Positions 25,197 through 32,734 of a DNA stretch of 64,000 bases are shown one piece after another (position 1 is the first letter of the stretch; each line of letters opens with the position of its first letter). Below the pieces are notes generated by a model. That model ran no database searches, was not told the DNA's origin, and saw only the letters and a program-made list of their open reading frames with translations. Source of the DNA: Natronolimnobius baerhuensis (GTDB lineage: Archaea > Halobacteriota > Halobacteria > Halobacteriales > Natrialbaceae); the NCBI RefSeq assembly GCF_002177135.1, contig NZ_MWPH01000004.1, positions 186,001-250,000 on the forward strand. The letters run 5' to 3'. The translations under genes and the position numbers were made by a program.

Positions 25197-25502
25197 CTAG
25201 GAAGTAGACTCAGAATCGAACTCCGAACTCGAGGAACCATCGACGGACGACTCAGCCGCGGACTCGACGGCCGTCACTGTAACCGAACCCGTCCCATCGA
25301 CGGAGATCCGATGCTCACGATAGACGAACTCGAGAGACGCACCAGCGGGTGCTGGTTGTTGTGCCATCGACTCGATCAACGAATCGAGCGCCTCCGGATC
25401 GAGAATCTCGTGAAGCGGCGGCTCGAGATCGAGTGGATCGACCGCACTCGAGTCGGCGATCTGTTGCACAATGCGCATACTGGGTGAATCCCCCGGTCCC
25501 AT
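25197..25502 (-). CDS. HalOD1 output-domain protein
   Basis: This 101-residue protein has the HalOD1 core: RIVQQIADSSAVDPLDLEPP, then LHEILDPEALDSLIESM, then LEFVYREHRISVDGTGSVTV. The C-terminal 25 residues are Ser/Glu-rich and disordered. A TATA box (ATATATG on the minus strand, about 25526-25535) is 28-30 bases before the ATG at 25502, supporting this start over ATG 25478. It is the last host gene before the provirus. Confidence 0.7.
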   Translation of the reverse strand: MGPGDSPSMRIVQQIADSSAVDPLDLEPPLHEILDPEALDSLIESMAQQPAPAGASLEFVYREHRISVDGTGSVTVTAVESAAESSVDGSSSSEFDSESTS

Positions 25503-25645
25503 ACGCTGCAGTGCTCACTGCCCATACATATATCCATTGGTGGTTTTCTGACGTATGGCTGCCGTGTGGCAGACGAACGTCAGACAACTGGTGACGAGAA
25601 CAGACAGACAGACACCGCTTTTCGTTCGTGACTGTCGTCGAAAAA

Positions 25646-25672
25646 TGCCCGGGGAGGGATCTACACCCGACC
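25646..25672 (-). other. Candidate provirus attachment site (tRNA 3'-end remnant)
   Basis: On the minus strand this reads GGTCGGGTGTAGATCCC followed by TCCCCGGGCA. That resembles a tRNA T-arm (GGGTTCRAATCCC) and acceptor 3' strand (TCCCCGGGCA), with a few changes in the T-loop. No tRNA body lies on either side. It sits 30 bases before the integrase start, as expected for attL of an element integrated in a tRNA 3' end. The intact tRNA and second copy would be beyond base 64000. Confidence 0.55.
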
Positions 25673-25678
25673 TTTACA
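25673..25678 (+). promoter_or_regulatory. TATA box of the integrase gene
   Basis: TTTACA lies about 27 bases before the ATG at 25702 and immediately next to the att core. Excision would therefore separate or change this promoter, a simple way to switch integrase expression. Confidence 0.4.
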
Positions 25679-25701
25679 TGCCCACTGAAATAGTATAAGT
25701 C

Positions 25702-26928
25702 ATGACTGCGAACCCGGAACAGTCGATCAAACGCCTCCGAGAACGGATCGAGGAGGTCGAAGACATGGACGAAGACGATGCTCAAGCGCTCCGGCGCATG
25801 TCCGACCGCATCCGCATCCTCGGACCATCGAAGTACTCCGACTTCGCTCATGAAAAGTACCTCATGCGAGCCGTCAAGATCGCCCAGGAAGTCGGCGGTC
25901 TCGCCGATGCCCTCGAGGATCGAGACGCCGCTGAACGCATCGTCGCGTGGATCAACACCGAGAAGGCCAACTCGCCCGAGACCAACAAAGACTACCGCGT
26001 CACCCTCCGACAGTTCGGAAAACTGGTCAGCGGTGACGACACCGACGAGATCCCCGAGAGCATCGAGTGGGTTCCGGGTGGCTACCCCAGCAACTACGAT
26101 CCCGCTCCCGACCCCGGCGACATGCTGCGTTGGGAAGAGGACGTCCTTCCCATGATCGAAGCCTGTGTGAATCTTCGCGACCGTGCCCTCGTCGCACTTG
26201 CATGGGACCTCGGACCACGACCGTACGAACTGTTCGACCTCTCGCCGAAGCAGATCACCGATCACAAATACGGCCTCCAGGTCACCGTCGACGGAAAGCA
26301 GGGAAGACGGTCGCCCGTCCTGATTCCGTCCGTCCCCTACGTCAACCGCTGGCTCGAGGTCCATCCTGGCAGTGGCAGCGACCCACTGTTCTGCAATCTC
26401 AACGGCGGCGGTTCGATCTCGAACAACCGTGTCCGGGACATCCTGAAAGAGAAGGCACGCAAGGCCGGCGTCGACCGACCCGTCACTCCCTCGAACTTCC
26501 GGAAGTCCTCGGCCAGTCACCTCGCTAGCCAGGGCGTCAGCCAGGCCCACCTCGAGGACCATCACGGCTGGACGCGTGGGAGCGATATCGCCGCTCGCTA
26601 CGTCTCCGTCTTCGCCGAGGCAAACGACCGCGAGATCGCGAAGGCCCACGGGAAAGACGTCCAAGAGGACGAACCCGAAGCCCTCGCGCCGCACACCTGT
26701 CACCGATGTGATCGGGAAACGCCCCGAGAGAAGGATGCCTGTGTCTGGTGTGGGGCAGCGCTCTCCCAGCGGGCAGTTGACAAAGACGACGAGCTCAACC
26801 GACGCTGGATGGAAACCGCTCGCGATGTCGCTGACATCGAGGGTCTGACAATCGACGAGGTCATGGACGCCCGCGACTCCGTCGACGAAAACGCGTTCCT
26901 CCGGCAGGTCCTGTTGAGCGACGACTGA
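25702..26928 (+). CDS. int: Tyrosine recombinase / integrase with C-terminal zinc ribbon
   Basis: This 408-residue integrase has an N-terminal SAM-like core-binding domain (about 1-125). The catalytic domain shows Arg173 in WDLGPRPYELFDL, Arg267 in SNFRKSSASHLAS, His287/288 in HHGW, and the nucleophile Tyr300 in DIAARYVSVF. The usual first His of the HxxR box is replaced by Asn (SNFRKS). A zinc ribbon follows (CHRCDRETPREKDACVWCG, about 334-352), as in many haloarchaeal phage integrases, then an acidic helical tail. It would catalyse site-specific integration and excision at the adjacent att site. It is transcribed away from att, into the element. Confidence 0.93.
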   Translation: MTANPEQSIKRLRERIEEVEDMDEDDAQALRRMSDRIRILGPSKYSDFAHEKYLMRAVKIAQEVGGLADALEDRDAAERIVAWINTEKANSPETNKDYRVTLRQFGKLVSGDDTDEIPESIEWVPGGYPSNYDPAPDPGDMLRWEEDVLPMIEACVNLRDRALVALAWDLGPRPYELFDLSPKQITDHKYGLQVTVDGKQGRRSPVLIPSVPYVNRWLEVHPGSGSDPLFCNLNGGGSISNNRVRDILKEKARKAGVDRPVTPSNFRKSSASHLASQGVSQAHLEDHHGWTRGSDIAARYVSVFAEANDREIAKAHGKDVQEDEPEALAPHTCHRCDRETPREKDACVWCGAALSQRAVDKDDELNRRWMETARDVADIEGLTIDEVMDARDSVDENAFLRQVLLSDD

Positions 26929-26933
26929 CACCA

Positions 26934-27095
26934 TCAGTTCTCACCTCGGTCACCGTCGACGATCTCGAGCATCCGGTCGATGTCCTCCGAGATCGGCAGG
27001 TCGGCATCGGCAAGGCGTTCGAACAGGTCGCGCTTCTCTTCGACGGTCTCTTTCGCTTCAGTTTCGGGCTCGGACATGGATTCGGTGGTGCTCAT
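26934..27095 (-). CDS. Small acidic provirus protein, unknown function
   Basis: This 53-residue ORF (MSTTESMSEPETEAKETVEE..., ending IVDGDRGEN) is the last gene of the leftward early operon. Its ATG overlaps the stop of the upstream gene by 4 bases, which is the best evidence that it is real. The middle part (KRDLFERLADADLPISEDIDRML) would form two helices. It has no recognisable motif. It is convergent with the integrase gene. Confidence 0.55.
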   Translation of the reverse strand: MSTTESMSEPETEAKETVEEKRDLFERLADADLPISEDIDRMLEIVDGDRGEN

Positions 27096-27415
27096 TGATC
27101 GGTCACCTGATTACGGACGTAGATGCGCTCGGACCACGGACGGTCCATCAGTTTGATGCACGTGATGAGCCCGCCCTGGCGGGCGAACAACACGGTGTCG
27201 TTGCGTCGGTGGTACCGGGCGACAGCGCCGCGGTGAGTACTTGGGTAGTGGACTGGCGCGGCCTCCTGCCACGCCTCTTCAACGTCAATGTCCTCGAGGA
27301 GTGCCCGGTCGTGCCACTGGTCTTCGACGTGGCCGGTGATCTCACCGAGCGAGTGTTCGGCAGCACGCTGGCGTTCGTACTCGGCGATACCGGCATCGAT
27401 TGGCTGGACGCTCAT
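27092..27415 (-). CDS. Provirus early protein, unknown function
   Basis: This 107-residue protein overlaps both neighbours by 4 bases, so it is translationally coupled. The N-terminal part is helical (AGIAEYERQRAAEHSLGEI). The C-terminal part is beta-rich (AVARYHRRNDTVLFARQGGLITCIKL). I do not recognise the family. Confidence 0.6.
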   Translation of the reverse strand: MSVQPIDAGIAEYERQRAAEHSLGEITGHVEDQWHDRALLEDIDVEEAWQEAAPVHYPSTHRGAVARYHRRNDTVLFARQGGLITCIKLMDRPWSERIYVRNQVTDQ

Positions 27416-27666
27416 GGTGAGATCACTCCGTTGGTGAGAGCAAGCGTTGTCCAGAGAGCGGCTGCGACCACGCCGAGGAGGGCGGCCGTCTGGAGTGGGT
27501 CCAGCCGCGCTCGCTCGGCGAGTCGGTTGTCATAGTAGGCTTCGCGAGCTTCCGGAGAGACACGTCCATCGCCGTCACAGGGTTCGAACACCGTGTTTCC
27601 GGTGTGGAAGCACTCGCCGTGTCGGTCGCCCCCGCAGCGGGAACAACGCGTTAGCCATCCCGGCAT
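27412..27666 (-). CDS. Small zinc-finger protein with C-terminal membrane helix
   Basis: This 84-residue protein starts at ATG 27666, overlapping the upstream stop. It begins MPGWLTRCSRCGGDRHGECFHTG (a C-x2-C ... C/H metal site), then has a charged region (PEAREAYYDNRLAERARL) and a C-terminal hydrophobic helix (TAALLGVVAAALWTTLAL). A membrane-tethered zinc protein is unusual. The partner and role are unknown. Confidence 0.58.
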   Translation of the reverse strand: MPGWLTRCSRCGGDRHGECFHTGNTVFEPCDGDGRVSPEAREAYYDNRLAERARLDPLQTAALLGVVAAALWTTLALTNGVISP

Positions 27667-28454
27667 CACCGACCACCTGCTGGAAGATCGCGGACATCTC
27701 CGTAGCATCCGAGGTAGGACGTGATCGTTCGCGCCCGCCCACGGGTAACGCCAAGCGCCTCGCCGACATCACCAAGCGTCTCGTGTTCGTCGACGGCCGC
27801 TTTGACATCGTCTCGAGTTACCCCCTCTGGAAATTCGATGTCGGTCTCAGCCTGATCGTCGACGCCGTCGACGGTGATCGGTTCGGCGGTGTGGTCGTCC
27901 TGGACGTCGTCGCCGGTGCCCGCCGGCGCGTCGTCCGCAGCGTCCTCCTCGAGGTCGACGTCTCGTGCCTCTGACTGTGGCTCTGACGTTAACTCTGAAT
28001 CGGGTGTGGTGGTGTCGTCCTCGGTGGAGGTGCTGCTGTCGTCGTTTTCGTCGGTTTCGTGAACGCCGTGTTCTTTCATCCGGCGGTAGACTGCGCCGTA
28101 GCCGACATCGAAACGGTCAGACGCGGCGCTAATGTTTCCATCGGCCTCGTCGTAGGCGCGCTGGAGGTCCTCAGTCGAGGTGTGATCGAGGACCTCATCG
28201 GTGTCGTCAGCGTCGCCCTCGAGGTCGGTAGTCGACTCGACGGGTGCCTCTACTTGCTCGACTTCCCGCGGGAGATCGCGCCCCGTTGCGAGCTCATCTA
28301 GATCAGCGTCAGCGGGGACGGTCACTGTCACCTGGCCGCGGATCGCATCGCCGTTCGACTCGAGCAGCTGTGCGCCGTCGACGGTGATCGGCGAGTCTTG
28401 AAGGGCGTCGACGACATCGGCGAGTCGGCGAAGGTTCTCACCGTCGACGCTCAT
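27666..28454 (-). CDS. Provirus DNA-binding protein with two helix-turn-helix regions
   Basis: This 262-residue protein has a helical N-terminus (GENLRRLADVVDALQDSP). A first HTH lies at about 95-125 (LQRAYDEADGNISAASDRFDVGYGAVYRRM, Fis-like) and a second at the C-terminus (DDVKAAVDEHETLGDVGEALGVTRGRARTI), separated by a long acidic linker. A purine-rich GAGGAGGG element precedes the ATG. A strong TATA (TTTTTAAAG, about 28565-28573, minus) about 110 bases upstream probably drives this and the three downstream genes. It could be an early transcription or replication factor. Confidence 0.62.
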   Translation of the reverse strand: MSVDGENLRRLADVVDALQDSPITVDGAQLLESNGDAIRGQVTVTVPADADLDELATGRDLPREVEQVEAPVESTTDLEGDADDTDEVLDHTSTEDLQRAYDEADGNISAASDRFDVGYGAVYRRMKEHGVHETDENDDSSTSTEDDTTTPDSELTSEPQSEARDVDLEEDAADDAPAGTGDDVQDDHTAEPITVDGVDDQAETDIEFPEGVTRDDVKAAVDEHETLGDVGEALGVTRGRARTITSYLGCYGDVRDLPAGGR

Positions 28455-28563
28455 CGCGAACGCCCTCCTCGAGAGACAGAGTTGTCACTCGTTGTATTTC
28501 GTGGACTCATGTGCTCAACCAGCCGGATACTCCCGATCCGACGTATTAACACAAGACTGGAAT

Positions 28564-28573
28564 CTTTAAAAAC
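28564..28573 (-). promoter_or_regulatory. TATA box inside the early leftward operon
   Basis: TTTTTAAAG on the minus strand lies between the stop at 28594 and the gene starting at 28454, with a leader of about 85 bases. It would make the four leftmost early genes independently transcribable. Confidence 0.45.
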
Positions 28574-28593
28574 GTTCCCGCGCAGGAGGTTTC

Positions 28594-28917
28594 TCACGCC
28601 TGTTCACCCCCTTCGGTTCGCGTAGAGTTCTCAGAATCTGAAGCGGGTTGATCAGACTCGAGATCGACACTACACTCGAGACAGACGCGGACGTACTCGG
28701 CGTTGAACATCGCCCGCAGCTTCTGCCATTTTGTGGTGGCGTCAGCTTCGAGGCTCTCGAGTGGGAAGTCCAGTTTGTCAAAAGAGTACGTCTCGCAGTA
28801 CTCGCCGCACTCGTCGCAGTAGTTGTCGTGACGCCGGCGACCGAGTCGGAGTTGTGGTTCGCAAATCGCGATGGCGACGAACTGGGCGAGGCGAAAGCGG
28901 ATCTGGTAGAACATCAC
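28594..28917 (-). CDS. Provirus zinc-finger protein
   Basis: This 107-residue protein has a four-cysteine zinc site: CDECGEYC near residue 35 and a second CLEC near residue 79 (YVRVCLECSVDL). The C-terminus is acidic and disordered. Its start overlaps the upstream stop by 4 bases. It probably binds nucleic acid or a host protein; the function is unknown. Confidence 0.58.
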   Translation of the reverse strand: MMFYQIRFRLAQFVAIAICEPQLRLGRRRHDNYCDECGEYCETYSFDKLDFPLESLEADATTKWQKLRAMFNAEYVRVCLECSVDLESDQPASDSENSTRTEGGEQA

Positions 28918-29543
28918 CGGTCACCTCCCGGCTGTAGTGTGCGGCCGCCGTCGGCAGCAACACGGCGTCCGCCGGCTGACAGACCAATATCTTCAGGGCC
29001 GTACTCAGCGCTCAGATGGGGCGCAAAACGTTCGTAATCCTCCCCCATGACCGCATCACAGTGAGAAATCGGACAAGCAACCATTCTGAGCCATTCGCCC
29101 TTGTGTGTCTCACTGTCAACGCGGACGAGATAGCCCTCAGTCCCGTCTTTAGCCTGATCAGGCACCCCCACCACCCCTACATATTTGTCAGCAGAACTGT
29201 AACGACTGAATATGTCACCAATTGCAACGGTGTTCGGGTTGATCGTACTGGCGTATCTGGCAATCTGTGCAGTATTAGGGTACTCGGCGTTCGTGTCGGG
29301 ATGGAAAATCGGATGCTCTATCGACTCGCTGCGAAGAGAAATTGTCTGAAAGAGAGCAGGTACCGGAAGTGACGCCTCTTTTTGACCAATATCGTCAACA
29401 CAGTGACCGCCGTCGGTCGCGACACGCTTGACCTGGACGTCGTGAAACTGGTCGTGATCTTCGGCAGCGTCACCGGCCGTCTCGAGATCGCCGCGCTCGA
29501 GCACACCGCAGGAATTGCATTCCGCCACAAACTGTTCACTCAT
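28914..29543 (-). CDS. Provirus protein with N-terminal zinc knuckle and C-terminal Cys/His segment
   Basis: This 209-residue protein starts at ATG 29543 (overlapping the upstream stop by 8 bases). The first 50 residues form a C2H-like module (FVAECNSCGVLE ... AEDHDQFHDVQV). The last 60 hold ACPISHCDAVMGEDYERFAPH. The middle (about 65-120) does not have the acidic composition of its neighbours and lies opposite a small rightward ORF at 29212-29349. The gene may therefore be a fusion of two small genes across an inserted segment. Confidence 0.5.
   Translation of the reverse strand: MSEQFVAECNSCGVLERGDLETAGDAAEDHDQFHDVQVKRVATDGGHCVDDIGQKEASLPVPALFQTISLRSESIEHPIFHPDTNAEYPNTAQIARYASTINPNTVAIGDIFSRYSSADKYVGVVGVPDQAKDGTEGYLVRVDSETHKGEWLRMVACPISHCDAVMGEDYERFAPHLSAEYGPEDIGLSAGGRRVAADGGRTLQPGGDR
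29212..29349 (+). CDS. Antisense single-helix membrane micro-protein (candidate)
   Basis: This 45-codon ORF begins MSPIATVFGLIVLAYLAICA and is one clear membrane helix, followed by a basic C-terminal tail ending SLRREIV. A TATA-like CATATTT at 29180-29186 is about 27 bases before the ATG, the leaderless spacing. It lies entirely inside the leftward gene 28914-29543, on the other strand. Small exclusion or regulatory membrane peptides would fit a provirus, but expression is unproven. Confidence 0.42.
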   Translation: MSPIATVFGLIVLAYLAICAVLGYSAFVSGWKIGCSIDSLRREIV

Positions 29544-30594
29544 CGCGACCACGCTCCTCAAACTGCTCGAAGGCGGTTGGCTCTGGCCCGAGGACGCTCG
29601 TCACTGCGCCGCCATTTTTGACGACGAGCGGGACCTCGGAGCAACACTCCAGCGCTGCACCGACCGACTCGTACTCGTCCTCACAGAGGTCGCACGTATA
29701 ACCCGAGTCGCCACCGTCGGTCACGACCGGTGGCTTCTGGACCTCGCCACAGAGCCGGCACTCATCGCCAGTCGGGACGATGACGTGGTCAGCACCGATC
29801 TCCGGGCAGCGGTGGGCCGTCCGCTCGGGGTCGACCTCGAGGTCGCCCTCGCAGTGGTGGCAGCTGGTCGCCGAGATCGCACCGTACCCGACGACAGTGT
29901 GGAACTCACATGGCTCGCAGATCGCAACGACGAGGTCCTCTGGAGCGTGGCCACCGTCGGTCATCACCCGCCGCCCGAGTCGGGCACAAACACGCTGGTG
30001 AACGTCGTCGCGACGGTGCTCGACTCGGTGAGCCATCGCCGCCGTCCCGATTGCCGAGCGTTCGGAGTCGCCGGCATCGATCAGCGTCGCGGCCTCGCGA
30101 ACAGCACGGTCGAGGCGCTCGGTCTCGGAGACGCCGCCGTCCGTCGCGAGTTCACTAGCGCGTTCGAAGGTGGCGTCCGTCGCACCGCTCTCGTCAACAG
30201 CATGGGCATCCTCGAGCACGCGACCGAAGCGTTCGCGACGCGCCGCGGGGATCTCGGAGTTCTCCCGTGGGCGCTTGCACACTGACGCTGGGATGTCGTC
30301 GCGATCAACGAGCGTCCACTCACCGTCGTCATAGCGCGCTCGGTAGCGCGTCTCGATGCCGACCTCGAGATCGGCGGTGACGCCCAGGACGGCGACCGAA
30401 GCAATCTTCGAGTCGGGCACCCGGCCGCGTTTGATCGCGACCGTGTAGAACCGACGCTCGCCGTCGGTTGGGTCGTCGTGGTCGGCGTCGGCGAACATGC
30501 CGTCAGTGGCCCACTCGACTGAGCCCCACTCGAGGTCCTCGCGGTCGGTCTCGAAGAGGGGGGCCTCCGGGTAGAGGCAGTTGTATGACGCCAT
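29536..30594 (-). CDS. Multi-zinc-knuckle provirus early protein
   Basis: This 352-residue protein has an N-terminal beta-rich domain (about 1-105: FYTVAIKRGRVPDSKIASVAV, WTLVDRDDIPASV) and a helical middle (about 115-200). The C-terminal array has three Cys-pair modules: CEPCEFH...CHHCEGD, HRCPE...CRLCGE, and YTCDLCEDEYESVGAALECC. The modules are joined by 'TDGG' linkers that elsewhere in this element occur at protein starts, which suggests a fusion of formerly separate small zinc-finger genes. Its function is unknown. Its start abuts the stop of the upstream gene (1-base overlap). Confidence 0.58.
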   Translation of the reverse strand: MASYNCLYPEAPLFETDREDLEWGSVEWATDGMFADADHDDPTDGERRFYTVAIKRGRVPDSKIASVAVLGVTADLEVGIETRYRARYDDGEWTLVDRDDIPASVCKRPRENSEIPAARRERFGRVLEDAHAVDESGATDATFERASELATDGGVSETERLDRAVREAATLIDAGDSERSAIGTAAMAHRVEHRRDDVHQRVCARLGRRVMTDGGHAPEDLVVAICEPCEFHTVVGYGAISATSCHHCEGDLEVDPERTAHRCPEIGADHVIVPTGDECRLCGEVQKPPVVTDGGDSGYTCDLCEDEYESVGAALECCSEVPLVVKNGGAVTSVLGPEPTAFEQFEERGRDE

Positions 30595-30857
30595 CAGGCG
30601 TCACCTCGGTTACTGTCGACGTCGATCCCAACCGCGTCGGAGACGTCAGCGTCAGAGGCCTCCATCGGGTTGCCGAGCAGATCGCCGGTTGTGACCTCGA
30701 GCGTGAAGATCGTCTCCTTTGGTCTCGGGCCGGTCGCGAACACGTTGCCTGGTTGGATAACCGAGCACGTGCTCATGTCGACATCACGTACGTCGCCGCC
30801 AGCCTCTTCGACTGCCTCGAGCAAGGCCGTCAGTGCACGGGCGTCATCGGAGTTCAT
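30594..30857 (-). CDS. Provirus early protein, unknown function
   Basis: This 87-residue protein starts at ATG 30857, overlapping the upstream stop by 4 bases. It has a helical N-terminus (DDARALTALLEAVEEAGGDV) and a beta-rich middle (CSVIQPGNVFATGPRPKETIFTLEV), then an acidic tail. The family is not recognised. Confidence 0.55.
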   Translation of the reverse strand: MNSDDARALTALLEAVEEAGGDVRDVDMSTCSVIQPGNVFATGPRPKETIFTLEVTTGDLLGNPMEASDADVSDAVGIDVDSNRGDA

Positions 30858-31294
30858 CGGCACTCCTCTAGCTTGACCGCGTAGGTCGTTCGGATCCACT
30901 CGCTGCGGTTGTCGCCTTCTACACGCAGTCGGTAGCCCCACACGCGCTCTGTCTCGAGCGTCGCCGGCGTTGGCTCGAGCCGCTTGGCGGCGTCGAACTC
31001 GTTCGCGACGCGGATCTGCTCGAGCAGTTGGGACTCGGCGCGTGGATCGCCGCCCGTGGAGTGCTCGAGGATCTCGGCGTCGTCCCCGGAAGGGCTTTCC
31101 GCGTCGCCGTCGTCCGATTCAACTGGACGGGGTCGGAGGCCTGTACAACCTTCCGTCCAGTCCGTCGCGTTACTGCGCGGCGGTTTTTCGTGCGTACTAC
31201 TGTCCGCAGGAGTGTCATCTCGGCCGTGGGGACGGCCGGCTGTACTGCCTTCTGTGGGTAAAACTTCATTACCCGGTGTATTCTCGTTATTCAT
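30854..31294 (-). CDS. First gene of the leftward early operon, unknown function
   Basis: This 146-residue protein starts at ATG 31294. The N-terminal 90 residues are hydrophilic and low-complexity. The C-terminal 55 look folded (LLEQIRVANEFDAAKRLEPT, then VWGYRLRVEGDNRSEWIRTTYAVKL). It is divergent from the winged-helix gene at 31506, with a 211-bp shared control region that contains GGATTCCGAACC (minus strand), related to the element seen before two other early genes. Confidence 0.5.
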   Translation of the reverse strand: MNNENTPGNEVLPTEGSTAGRPHGRDDTPADSSTHEKPPRSNATDWTEGCTGLRPRPVESDDGDAESPSGDDAEILEHSTGGDPRAESQLLEQIRVANEFDAAKRLEPTPATLETERVWGYRLRVEGDNRSEWIRTTYAVKLEECR

Positions 31295-31505
31295 GGATTC
31301 TGAAATCCCCCTGGAGAGGGTTCGGAATCCAAGTCCGGCGTGCTCTAACACGCTGGGCACCTTTTAGCGCCGCGCGAGGGACTTGGCTTCCAATTAATCC
31401 TATAGGTTGGAGCTACTTAATGATGCCGACGGGAAGATCCGATATGGAATTACGAATTGACTAACCCCGATGGCATTAAGTCGGATCATCCCGTTAGGAG
31501 TAAGT

Positions 31506-31808
31506 ATGTCCACAATGATCGATAACCGAATGCTCTTTCAGATGCAGACTGACCGGCTGGTCCTTCAGGACCTCTCTGAAGACGGTCGGAACCTTGCTGC
31601 CAACGTCGCTGACAACGTCGATCTGCATCGCAAAACGGTCGCGCCACGACTCCGACAACTCGACGACTACGGCCTCGTCCACGATATTGGACGTGGCGTC
31701 TACGAAATCACCGATGATGGTGAAATCGCACTCGAGGTTATGAACGACCACTCCGATTTGAGTGGTGGCGAACTCGGGGATCTCGTTGAGCAGGAACTCG
31801 AGTCTTGA
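31506..31808 (+). CDS. Winged-helix regulator (phiH1-repressor-like)
   Basis: This 100-residue protein starts at ATG 31506 (MSTMIDNRMLFQM). It is a winged helix: LVLQDLSEDGRNLAANVADN, recognition helix HRKTVAPRLRQLDDYGLV, wing GRGVYEITDDGEIAL. Short winged-helix repressors of this look (for example phiH1 repressor) keep haloarchaeal viruses lysogenic. Its position, divergent from a long early operon and near the integrase, suits the same role. It could bind the AT-rich 31295-31505 gap. Confidence 0.7.
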   Translation: MSTMIDNRMLFQMQTDRLVLQDLSEDGRNLAANVADNVDLHRKTVAPRLRQLDDYGLVHDIGRGVYEITDDGEIALEVMNDHSDLSGGELGDLVEQELES

Positions 31809-31823
31809 GGCAGTCACTTTTGT

Positions 31824-32087
31824 TCACCTCAACTCGCCTTCGACGAGACCCATCGCCTCGTTGATCCAGTTCGGAATCGGCCGCGTTGCCGGGTCCCGAT
31901 CAACACACCGCCCCTCCGCAAACTCGAACGTCCACTCGTCAGTGCCGTGCTCGATACGGACCGTTTTCTCGTCGCCACCGTACTCGATCTCGAGCGTTGC
32001 TTCCGTCGGCACCTCCGGCGGAACGTCCGTCTCGAGTTCGCGCTCGAGGTCGATCTCGATTGTTCGGCTGTCGGTTGTGGTCGCCAT
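31824..32087 (-). CDS. Provirus early protein, unknown function
   Basis: This 87-residue acidic, beta-rich protein (TIEIDLERELETDVPPEV, ATLEIEYGGDEKTVRIEHG, EWTFEFAEG) has a C-terminal helix (IPNWINEAMGLVE). No motif is seen. Its promoter region (32117-32142) shares a long element with that of the Orc1/Cdc6 gene. Confidence 0.55.
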   Translation of the reverse strand: MATTTDSRTIEIDLERELETDVPPEVPTEATLEIEYGGDEKTVRIEHGTDEWTFEFAEGRCVDRDPATRPIPNWINEAMGLVEGELR

Positions 32088-32116
32088 GACAACTCGAGAT
32101 GAGGGCCGGATACCGC

Positions 32117-32142
32117 ATAAAAACCCCTTGAATTTCCGAATC
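32117..32142 (-). promoter_or_regulatory. Shared early promoter/operator element, copy B
   Basis: The minus strand reads GATTCGGAAATTCAAGGGG then TTTTTAT. It aligns with 33819-33847 (GATTCGGAATTACAAGGGG then TCTTTTTAAA). The T-run is the TATA box; the GATTCGGAA...CAAGGGG part lies in the BRE/upstream position. The start of the 32087 gene is about 30-35 bases downstream. Confidence 0.55.
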
Positions 32143-32240
32143 CTCAGCGCGTCGTGACTGTCGATGGGCCTACTGAAACCCTTATCAGATGGTAAGAATT
32201 GATTGTTGATATGGATTTCACAAAATATTCGTTATGTCTC

Positions 32241-32510
32241 CTATTCCAGCCTTTCGTCTTCTGCTAAGGTGAAATCCTCATGTTCTTGAATCGTTTGGAT
32301 AGCTGTTTTTCGTTCGGAATCAGACTGAGGGTCATACTCATCATTATTAAATGGTGTTACCGCCCCAGTATGAAGTTCGAGTTCGCCATCGCTGTTCTCC
32401 TTAAAATAGTAGACCCAATGGCGGTTTGCCGAGTTCCACGTATCGACTCGAACAACACGGGCACCAACAGGGTCGTCTCCAAGATCAGTGATGTCAGTTG
32501 GAATTCTCAT
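32241..32510 (-). CDS. Provirus protein, unknown function
   Basis: This 89-residue acidic protein starts MRIPTDITDLGDDPVGARVV; the centre (SANRHWVYYFKENSDGELELHTG) is beta-rich and the C-terminus helical (KTAIQTIQEHEDFTLAE). It is more AT-rich than the neighbours. A TATA-like CTTAATC lies about 25 bases before the ATG. The family is not recognised. Confidence 0.5.
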   Translation of the reverse strand: MRIPTDITDLGDDPVGARVVRVDTWNSANRHWVYYFKENSDGELELHTGAVTPFNNDEYDPQSDSERKTAIQTIQEHEDFTLAEDERLE

Positions 32511-32734
32511 TCACCAGTATACACACTCTGATTAAGCAACATTAGGTTATGGGTGACTGACGTCCCTCGTATTCAACAACCACTACCCGACAAGGCCTAA
32601 AAGGATCAACTGCACCACCGCAATGTGAGTTACCTATACTGACCGATCGGAACTCGATTTTTGAAGTTAGCTCTCGTGCTGAACTTGCGCGCTGTATTCA
32701 CTATGTTTCCAAGGAGCATCGCCGATTGAAGGTT

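Noticed and set aside
32690-32734. GTTTCCAAGGAGC near the orc1 stop as an origin recognition box
   Set aside because: Only one weak half-match is present, with no repeats in the gaps around orc1; not enough for an origin call.
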